64,000 nt of DNA from Paraphysomonas bandaiensis (lineage: Eukaryota; Chrysophyceae). This document shows, one piece after another, positions 57,501-64,000 of the stretch. The position numbers and the translations under genes were made by a program. How positions within the stretch are numbered: position 1 is the stretch's first letter; every line of letters begins with the position of its first letter. The DNA is taken from positions 372,001 to 436,000 of the forward strand of contig CBFFRP010000150.1 in the NCBI GenBank assembly GCA_965644295.1, in the 5' to 3' direction. Below the pieces are notes generated by a model. That model worked only from the letters and a program-made list of their open reading frames with translations, searched no databases and was not told the DNA's origin.

Positions 57501-57557
57501 TCGGAGAGACGAATAACTAGAAGTATGACGAAAAAGAAAAAACAGAGATTTGTATAA
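54531..57557 (+). CDS. Membrane-methyltransferase-FAD oxidoreductase fusion
   Basis: A single 3027-bp exon encodes 1008 residues in three parts. Residues about 1-285 hold eight or so hydrophobic helices with no family I recognise. Residues about 300-515 are a class I SAM methyltransferase resembling cyclopropane-fatty-acid synthases: WGVDHAEYSKACMSLAHRLG, GDGVLSCGCGYGAELL (SAM motif I, near 343), TGVDSNEEAARNF, ILALDSIYHFHDK, and LLKAGGAVGVTDLVHT. Residues about 527-975 are an FAD amine-oxidase-like protein: VAVVGSGLSGLTAAHLLSG (dinucleotide fold), VTIIEANDSGGLSGEG, and a C-terminal GIYYAGAYSVEGMGLLEQA (second FAD contact). The last 30 residues are basic. Plant and bacterial fusions of these two enzymes put the FAD part first; here the order is reversed and a membrane domain is added. 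A role in modifying lipid acyl chains is inference. Confidence 0.8.
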   Translation: MDVIEILSHDPQVLGYFLVLGVSMIYCFSHSKKKWASIVSLGAMSVTWYYILRWTLHYKRNGGMNLFDDAYIDVVIPPYWGVSSQLLTWVVVASVWMHEASPFYMMFGMLGAMSAAFITWVPNKPKSSRHVPLIFVPSSILSLLAISKLPTTLNSSVEFSFWLKLLHFLLVLPQLCSVFLPHMVVMEGSLLYGVLAVIVIPFHLLSDTHFVYPFPTTDCQLSIGYDLVLCSLITLYAIHSHTHSLLKVSVACVLLPVISPAGVLALFLMMIHSEGLHSRLVTYIQRTVAQYSHSSSSSTSTSSSSMPLWMNLGLGWGVDHAEYSKACMSLAHRLGEALLEPGDGVLSCGCGYGAELLYWKEKFDLAHITGVDSNEEAARNFPLGDNIRLLHLPVSQLRQKFEHNIPVNKILALDSIYHFHDKPGFFDDCMSLLKAGGAVGVTDLVHTENTIPHWLLIMLRCMNISVGHLWTKEKYIEYLESSGWVDISVESLHAPHVLGQWFPSQYMNHLDYVLVTARRPAEVGLPPRPTVAVVGSGLSGLTAAHLLSGTHDVTIIEANDSGGLSGEGVEIYGQTVDIPLRIIGKGYYNDVEKLARSLDIELGPIRDDYLTQQNYGDNGPCGTPVSFSYTHSWFFNMISSLPHVVDMYRFHRSVYHDREITVDETWGEWMDRHGYNVQRYCESTRVDKLSNAEMIGEDGVSTTSPNHSSFIMWMMMGQASWMLSCSYQQVIDYPASIILAFIKSLGLGGDVGDAIHSSSSRSGRMMRIRPSMKALENALTFGVKTKYGLRVKGVGPDKVIDDVKYDYIVIATEASAVKHILSPSLRPDVFSRVQYQPSSIYLHTDETLMPEKKEDWRVFNICQQKGESMCMLTAWLNEYYPDSRFPTNVFQTWNPHKTPNNVLKVCNFLRVVHTSETRSILAEIDELQGVHGIYYAGAYSVEGMGLLEQAAKSGRKVADMIKNALDIAHTSGVSKDKSSKISSPNRSINVSERRITRSMTKKKKQRFV

Positions 57558-58189
57558 TTAATATCGAATATTGATTTGACTATTTTAAAAAACCAGAATA
57601 TCCTAATTATATAGGATGTTCTAGATGAAAGATTATTCTGAGCGTGACGTGTGTCAACATATGAGATTTAAAGTCATAACGTTGTTGATATACCTTTAAT
57701 CATAATATCTAACCGATTTTGGTAAATGAAAAGCATAGATATGTAAAGTATTTTAATAGAAGTACGTATTTATACAAGGACTAGAGAATTACTAAGTAAC
57801 CTTTTCTCTGAACATTTCTCTGATGCTAACCTTGCCTTACACGTAGCACGAAACCTTCAACTTACTTTGGTGAGCACAAATTATTTCCAAGAAAGAGTTG
57901 TAACCTAAACACTACTTCACATATTATTATTTATTATACATGTAACATCTGGCGAACACATTTTCTCTTGTCTCCTGAAAATAATATATATGTTTATCAT
58001 ATAATATATATTTACAAGTAAGTATTGTATCATAAATATCTCCTATATATACATATATATACATATACTACTTACACATCAGTGTAACAGAATGTATTTC
58101 CATTACTATATATAACTAAATTTACTCTTAAATTCTTGGCAATGATAGACGTTCAAGAGTTCAGTCAGAGCTAATTTAGCATTTCAATT
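57558..58189. other. 3' spacer, A/T-rich
   Basis: No gene recognised. The sequence contains ATATATAT tracts. Confidence 0.35.
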
Positions 58190-58810
58190 TAACTAGTGCT
58201 TAACTCTGAAATCCGACTATTTAATTTTAACGCGAAAGTGCGCCACCGCAAGTACCAATGTGCAACCACGTCTCATCCAGCCCCCACTTCTCACATCACG
58301 CACTCATATCACCAAACCGCAGCGTCAGCGTCTCCGCCAGTTATTTCTGCGCCCCAGGTCGAAATAGTAAACTGCGTCTCCTCATGATGATCCAGGACCT
58401 AGTAGGTCTACTACTACGCCTCCACCCATCGTATCTCTCACGCTCGGTACTCTCACTTCCCTAATACAGAATCCTGTACCCCTTCACAATGCTGCGGAGC
58501 CTTACCCCAAAGGACGTTCCCCTGACTGTAAACGAGCGTTGATCCTGATAAAAAATAAATAATTATTTATACACATCATTCACGAGCGAAAGTAGTCGCA
58601 CTCTGGTGCTTGCGGTGACGCGCAAGCAACTTTCGTAGCATTAAATAATAGTAGGATATCAGAGTTATATTAGTAGTTTATGGTAGTAGTAGATGCTTAT
58701 CTAGCTTTTGAACTGGTCTGTCCATCTACTAGCTAATAAGCTGGCTCTGACTCTGAAACGCCTATTGCTAATAAACAGACATTCGGTGTCAAGGTTCGGT
58801 TTATCAGGGG
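58190..58810 (+). repeat. Hairpin repeat family, copy D (mosaic)
   Basis: An inverted fragment of the terminal hairpin (GCGAAAGTGCGCCACCGCAA, 58231) and a forward one (58586-58637) bracket about 350 bp of proline- and serine-rich coding-like sequence (TAASASPPVISAPQVEIVN). The forward hairpin GCGAAAGT/ACTTTCGT is followed by AATAGTAGGATATCAGAG. The layout suggests element-within-element insertion or an inverted pair of ends. Confidence 0.6.
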
Positions 58811-59080
58811 GACCCCGTTTTTGGTAGGGGTGCGCAAAGCTTGAGGGAGGGTCAGAGTTCTGTAGATGGGAAGATAATGCCTAGTGGCGTGATGATGTAG
58901 AGGTGTAGAATCTGTAGAGAGTCTCGGAGCGCCGCTGGCTGCAGAAGTGTATAAGTTGGACGTAAATAGAGCTGACGGAGTCGCCTACGTTGGGGTTCGC
59001 GTGTCAGAGGAGTAGAAGATATGTTCCTTCAGCTGTGATTCTTTGCTGAGGCACCATCGGGTCCGAGGTGGGGGAACTTA
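58790..59080 (-). pseudogene. Coding-like relic, possibly element-derived
   Basis: Read on the minus strand, about 95 codons are nearly open with one TAG. They include PRTRWCLSKESQLKEHIF and ATRHYLPIYRTLTLPQALRT. The stretch is GC-richer than its surroundings. The family is not recognised; it could be a gag-like or other element protein. Confidence 0.3.
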
Positions 59081-59137
59081 TGGGTTGTGTGTTGATATTA
59101 TAATACGATGGTATATAGTAATATTACATTGTACATT

Positions 59138-59310
59138 AAGCGGAGTCGGTTGCACCTTGGTGCTTGCGGCGACGCACAAGCAGCTTCCGTTGCGACAAAT
59201 AGTAGGATATTAGTATTAATATGTGCTAGACACAGAACGATGCTTAGTTTCAAACTCTTAGCGTTTTAATACAATGTCATGCCTATTGCTAAATAATCAG
59301 ACAAACGTTA
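59138..59310 (+). repeat. Hairpin repeat family, copy E (3' end only)
   Basis: GGTTGCACCTTGGTGCTTGC, then GCGACGCACAAGCAGCTTCC, then ACAAATAGTAGGATATTAG matches the 3' third of the family. The 5' two thirds are missing. Confidence 0.65.
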
Positions 59311-59334
59311 GCGTGATTGTATAGTATTATAAAG

Positions 59335-59757
59335 CAGGGCTAGGGAACAAAATATTGCAATACCTTTGTTAGATAGCATCGAATCATATTATATTATTAT
59401 AGGTAATTAAAACCTCCCAAACAATGTATTCGTATCAAAAATTAATAATTAAACATGCGTAGATTTTATTTGTAGCACTATAGTCAATAATATCACGTGA
59501 TAATCAAACACACTGCGCTGGTAAGCAAAGCCTACGTACTACGTACTGCTAATCATAACTTTCCTCTTACTTATCCTCTGAGCCATCATCGGTGACGTCA
59601 TCATGACTACGTCAAAAATTGACTTGAAAGTTCATTGTAATGAGAAACTTGTTAGATCATTGTCTGTTGTCTGTATTGAATTCTGTGTACGCTTTATTTT
59701 TACCAGGGCTAGGAAACAATATATTGCAATACTATTGTCAGATAACGTTCCATCAAT
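59335..59757 (+). repeat. Direct-repeat pair, about 52 bp
   Basis: CAGGGCTAGGGAACAAAATA at 59335 and CAGGGCTAGGAAACAATATA at 59704 begin matching segments of about 52 bp, 369 bp apart. The intervening and following ORF (59603-59920) is A/T-rich and not convincing as a gene. Confidence 0.5.
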
Positions 59758-60085
59758 ATATTTTTACATATATTATATTGTAACGGGTATATGTTGTGAT
59801 GCCGTGAGTTTAAAATACTGTCTTCTACGAGTAAAATATTTTCCTCATAGCTATAATATTGTGCAAAACCAACGACGCATTAATTCTACCTTTAAATTCG
59901 TGTTTATTAAATTAAAGTAAAACAAAATACAAGTAGATCAACAGCAAAGCTGATAAGTACTTTAATATATATTGCCTCACTTAAGCACGAACGTGTTAAA
60001 TAACTGTAAAAAACAAATCGCATTTCACCAATATCAATTTTATAATACACAGCGTGCGTAGTGACCATTTATACATATATACTAG
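59758..60085. other. 3' spacer, no feature seen
   Basis: A/T-rich 3' flank of the kelch-BTB gene. No gene recognised. Confidence 0.35.
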
Positions 60086-62886
60086 TCATCTGAATTCATC
60101 AACTTTTTCATAAAAAAAAGTTCGTAGCATGTGCCGGCACACCTCCATCAGTTGAAAAGCATTACAACGCTCTGCTACCGCTAATACTTGTTCCACAATA
60201 TCAAATGTAACCTATACCATTACGAAGAATTAGAAGTGTACATGTACCTTTATCGGCATCTCTTCGGTGCAATAAAGGCAACTTATTTCTGTGATATATA
60301 TTGCCGTATATATACATATAAGTCATATATAGCACTGGAATAGAGTTCGTTGACAACTGCTTAGGTTCATAATAGACATAATGTGACCCCAGTTTCCACA
60401 CTTACCATCGGGGCAAGGGCCACCTCACACATCTCTTTCAGGTGAGACATCATGTACTCATCCGCAATCTCTATCAGTCTAAGCGTTTGGTTGACGGTTT
60501 CCTTCCCCACTACAGCACCAGTCAAAGAGTATTTTTCATCTTCAGTGTCATGAGTAGATTGCAATGTTTGAAGCGGTTCCGGAGCCTAAGGCATACTCTT
60601 AGAAGAGCGATAGCAGAGTCTCAATATATGAGACACTATGCACATATCCAAATTTGGAAACTATCAACATTGGAGTAGCTCAACTAAATTAAAAGACAAT
60701 TAATACCTCTCCAGTGTACATGTAATCGAGTAGATAGCAGAATGTAGTGTAATCAGTCTCTTGGAGTACCACTTCTAGCTGCCTCGACTCCTGGAACCCT
60801 AATGAACAATCGCTCAGGTGCAGTGGTAGAGTCACAAAAGTATAACTATTTTCAAATGGCCTAGAGTACTATAGAAGTCACAACACAATACTAGTTAACG
60901 CACCATGTTGAAACATCGCTCGAAACCTGCGTTGTACCTCGTCATGCACCGAAATATAGAGATTGAACCTTACCTGTCACACGCCAAGCTCAGCACAAGA
61001 CGGTGTCCAGGTACTCTCCTTCCGTCCACCAGAAATACTACATCGGACATATCCTCACATCGTACCAAACTCCTCAACCGGTCTCGCATAAGTGACGTGC
61101 ATGGTGCAGACGATACCTTTACTATAGGGGGCGAATCGGTATCCAGAACATGGATGCTACAAGCAAATTCGTTTCCAAATACTCCACCAATAAAATATAT
61201 CAAACGCCCAACAGCAGTGGCCGTGTGGCCAGCTCGTTTTCCAGGACCATGTCCACCGACAGCAATAGTACAGTGCACTAAATCAGGGTCAGACATCCCC
61301 TCTTTATCTCCATCTAGAGTGGGCACCGAAACATCCCTCGAACTCTCACCAACATCCTGCAACACGAACTTTCAAACACACACTCGTATGGAGAATAGCA
61401 CAAACACAATACGAAACATATTCACACGAAACAGTGGAATATGGCAGTCGGTGTAGTCGTACCACACATGTCTTCCAGCAGTACTGTTCACCCTCATTTG
61501 AATCCAATTTCATAAGGACCTTTAGATCATCATACCTCTGAGATGACGGACCACTTCCTCCAAATAAAAATACATTTCCTGGAAGAGAAAAATCACATGA
61601 AAAGAAAAAAAATCAACTGTACGAAATAATATGTGCGCGATTTCTAGTGGAGCAATACCATGTACTGCCGTTAGAGACATGCCGGAACGGGGCTGAGGAG
61701 AGGGGCCGCAGATTATAGGCTGGCTCCAAGCGAGACTGGTAGTATGAAGGATATGGAGGTCATTGAGCCGCTCTCTACCATTCCATCCACCGAATATGAA
61801 CATGTCTCTAAATCATATTCAGCTAACCACATAAAAGAGTTTTGTTTCGAGTTGATACGAATATGATTTCACAATGAACAGTTACACAGTACTCACGTGC
61901 CAACCAGAATACTACTATGGTTGGCTCTTCTGGATGGGGGAGTCCCGCAAACAACCATGTCAACCCATTCATGCGAATCTAATAGACAGAATGAGAGTGG
62001 AATAGAAACTAATGAATATGTGCATACAAAGATAATATACACAGAATTCTCAGTAACACAGAACATTATGGTTGCTTTCCAATAGCAAATATTAACACTA
62101 ATTAGAGAAGAGGCATATATATTAGTAAATTGCCGTCGTCGATGTATACTACCCACCCACGTCATAGGCATGCAGTTCATTTAGATACTCTCGACCATCT
62201 CCTCCTCGAAAGACAACAATAATATTTAAGAAATCAATGTACTCCGCTGTATGCATATTACACTTTGGGGCAATGTCAGAGTGTGGTGTCGGGAGCCATG
62301 AAAGTGTATCCACATTGAATCGATGCACATCATTTCCAGCACTTGGGCCACTTTGCAACCACCCTCCAATGATATATATCTCTCTGTAGCATTCACATAT
62401 AATGACAAGCAAAATAAAAACTGAACGACATAATACATTATAACATGTACATATTTTATGATATAATAAATTATAGCGTGTAGATATATACCAGTTTACC
62501 ACTGACATGACCCCACAATATATTGAAGTGAATAGTATCGTCTTTATTTCCACTAGCTAGACATATTCATCCATATACAACTTCACATATCATATTGTAT
62601 CCCATTTCTATACATAATAACACATACAAGTGGTGTACCTGCGCACTAATGTAGCCGTATGACCATTGCGGCGTTCAGGTGGTCTGCCGGACACAGCTAT
62701 GCCTCTATTCCACTTATTACACGATATCTGAAATGTTTGCACCACATTATAATTAGTGAGACCATTATATCCCCCAAATATATAGAGGGTATCGTCTACT
62801 AGAGTAGCAGTGTGGTTCTTTAGATGAGGGGGGTGATTAGATGAGAGGTTAACTCGATCCCATTTAAGTATTTTATTATTTAACAT
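60086..62886 (-). CDS. Kelch-repeat BTB protein (LZTR1-like order)
   Basis: Ten minus-strand exons (62639-62886, 62157-62383, 61897-61978, 61659-61807, 61466-61578, 60974-61368, 60904-60926, 60707-60798, 60406-60585, 60086-60211) join in phase to 544 residues. Five or six kelch blades come first: NHTATLVDDTLYIFGGYNG, REIYIIGGWLQSG, NHSSILVGTDMFIFGGWNG, NVFLFGGSGPSSQRYDDL, and AGHTATAVGRLIYFIGGVFG. A BTB domain follows near 385: MSDVVFLVDGRRVPGHRLVL, FRAMFQHGFQES and YLLDYMYTGE, then a BACK-like tail (IEIADEYMMSHLKEMCEV; VEQVLAVAERCNAFQLMEV). Kelch-then-BTB is the LZTR1 arrangement, opposite to KLHL proteins. Such proteins are usually CUL3 ubiquitin-ligase adaptors. Introns here run 47-255 bp, longer than elsewhere. 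Confidence 0.87.
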
Positions 62887-63382
62887 GATGACGGGTGATA
62901 TGAGGGGTTACACTGTGTATGGAGAGGTATGGAGCTCATGGGAGATGGATATGTGTGTGTGGATTATGAATGATACTGTTGGTTGTTTCTGTATGGGACA
63001 TACAGCAGCAGAATATACTGTACCTCTACAGGCTTTATGATACGGCACAGAGAGTAGGATTCCTGCAGTACTCATATATACACATACACAAGATGTACCT
63101 ACCTACATTCACATATGTACGTATACATACATACTATACTGCTGTGCTGTACATCGATTGTACATACATTCCTACATCCCACACTAGAAACTGAAATTAA
63201 TTGTGAGTTTGACCATTGAAGATTCTATAGTGAAAAAAAAGATGAAACGTTTCATTTTGATAGTTATCTGCTTTTAATTAACGTCTGAGAGTATTATACT
63301 CGTCAGTGCATCAATTGCTTCCTGTAGAGCATATTACAAGCTTATTTTACACGTATCGTTTTTGTTATTATCTGTGGGTACT
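62887..63382. promoter_or_regulatory. Divergent promoter region kelch-BTB/PIERCE-like
   Basis: This 496-bp spacer holds TACAGCAGCA (63001-63010) and TACTGCTGTGCTGTA (63137-63151). GTATAC and TACATAC tracts lie around them. The role is inferred. Confidence 0.45.
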
Positions 63383-63982
63383 ATGTCACAGCGAGGTCGC
63401 GGACTTTTGGAAGTTAATCCATCTCCAAACCCTTTTTTCCAGACTACATCCTCCGATATTGGGTCCAAAATAGATCAACGAGCGGCTGTTCAGTGGACAA
63501 GACCAGATCTTCCCGAGGAGTATGATGATAATCAAGAGCAATCTCCCCAAAAAAGTACTAAAGATTACGGAGAAGATTTCTCATTTCTCTATGCACGATC
63601 GTCTGATGTCATTGGTGGTAAGTTGGACAAGAAAGTTAGTAAAATGGCCGCTTGTATGGATACCGCACCTTGCAAGCATCGGAAAACGTGCCGTATTTCA
63701 GCAGCTAGTGCGAGGGAGGAAAGTAAAGTTATAAAACAGGATGTTGAGAAGGTTCTGCAGTCGTACAAACACAATCCCAAAGATGAAAATCCTCTGTATA
63801 CAACATCAACAAATGAGTACGGGAAAAAGACCCCAAGTATAGCCACATATGTGTCCGAGAGAGCAAGCCGCCCTCAGGGATTTTCGAAGAGCTTTAACGG
63901 AATTAAACCGAAGAATAGCAGTTTGAACACTTCTCTGACTAAGTCAACTGTTCATCCGAAACTGGATCCACAATTCATGTAA
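63383..63982 (+). CDS. PIERCE1/2-like ciliary microtubule inner protein
   Basis: An intronless 199-residue protein. The C-terminal half matches the pattern of the small PIERCE family of doublet-microtubule inner proteins (DUF4490): NPLYTTSTNEYGKKTPS, then a spacer, FSKSFNGIKPKNSSLNTSLT and KSTVHPKLDP. In the family this reads NP-Y-T---YG---P, F---, G---N-S-NT---KS. The N-terminal half (DFSFLYARSSDVIGG, KMAACMDTAPCKH) is not conserved. I chose the ATG at 63383 (MSQRGRGLLEVNP). With the roadblock light chain it supports a flagellated cell. The family call rests on a short motif. Confidence 0.65.
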   Translation: MSQRGRGLLEVNPSPNPFFQTTSSDIGSKIDQRAAVQWTRPDLPEEYDDNQEQSPQKSTKDYGEDFSFLYARSSDVIGGKLDKKVSKMAACMDTAPCKHRKTCRISAASAREESKVIKQDVEKVLQSYKHNPKDENPLYTTSTNEYGKKTPSIATYVSERASRPQGFSKSFNGIKPKNSSLNTSLTKSTVHPKLDPQFM

Positions 63983-64000
63983 TGTTGTTTTGTAAGTTTC

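Noticed and set aside
59603-59920. 105-codon ORF as a membrane protein gene
   Set aside because: A/T-rich, overlaps a direct-repeat segment, and its composition looks like random translation.

Overview
This window is nuclear DNA from a unicellular eukaryote. Nearly every gene is interrupted by short GT-AG introns, and the products are eukaryotic: EMC2, cactin, RPS13, a Rab GTPase, RAB3GAP1, DCP2, roadblock dynein light chain and a kelch-BTB protein. I rebuilt about 73 introns by eye from reading frame and homology; most are 44-58 bp. A plant/protist-type DYRKP kinase, a CDPK-like kinase, a plant-type H+-pyrophosphatase, a two-repeat silicon-transporter-family protein, a PIERCE-like ciliary protein and a hAT relic resembling stramenopile copies point to a flagellated protist. 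A stramenopile or rhizarian is my best guess; the lineage is inferred, not proven.

Layout. 1-7.4 kb is repeat-rich and gene-poor: a uridine kinase with a decayed partial copy beside it, one unrecognised spliced gene, fold-back elements and degenerate tandem repeats. 7.4-22 kb holds an Mpv17/PMP22 protein fused to EF-hands, DCP2, EMC2, a quinone oxidoreductase-like MDR protein, a 12-exon DYRKP-type kinase and a CDPK-like kinase. 22-37 kb holds the H+-pyrophosphatase, cactin, the silicon-transporter-like protein, a hAT transposon relic, RPS13, a Rab GTPase and an ankyrin protein. 37-51 kb holds the roadblock light chain, a zinc-finger-bearing repeat element, a mitochondrial crotonase, KTI12, a coiled-coil protein, RAB3GAP1 and a second coiled-coil protein. 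51-64 kb holds a multi-span transporter, a perfect hairpin built from a Copia-like integrase relic, a 1008-residue membrane/methyltransferase/FAD-oxidoreductase fusion, a repeat desert, a 10-exon kelch-BTB protein and a PIERCE-like gene.

Organisation. From about 20 kb onward genes alternate strand almost strictly, giving nine head-to-head pairs. Divergent spacers are short (0.37-1.0 kb) and many carry a TACTGCTGTA/TACAGCAGTA-like motif. Convergent spacers collect the transposon relics and one interspersed repeat family with a conserved terminal hairpin. Four genes lack introns (silicon transporter-like, multi-span transporter, membrane-methyltransferase-FAD fusion, PIERCE-like), all on the plus strand.

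The genes are mostly unrelated housekeeping functions: RNA decay and splicing (DCP2, cactin), translation and tRNA modification (RPS13, KTI12), membrane insertion and trafficking (EMC2, Rab, RAB3GAP1), cilia (roadblock, PIERCE) and calcium signalling (CDPK-like, Mpv17-EF-hand). No operon-like pathway is evident. Exon borders are predictions without transcript support.
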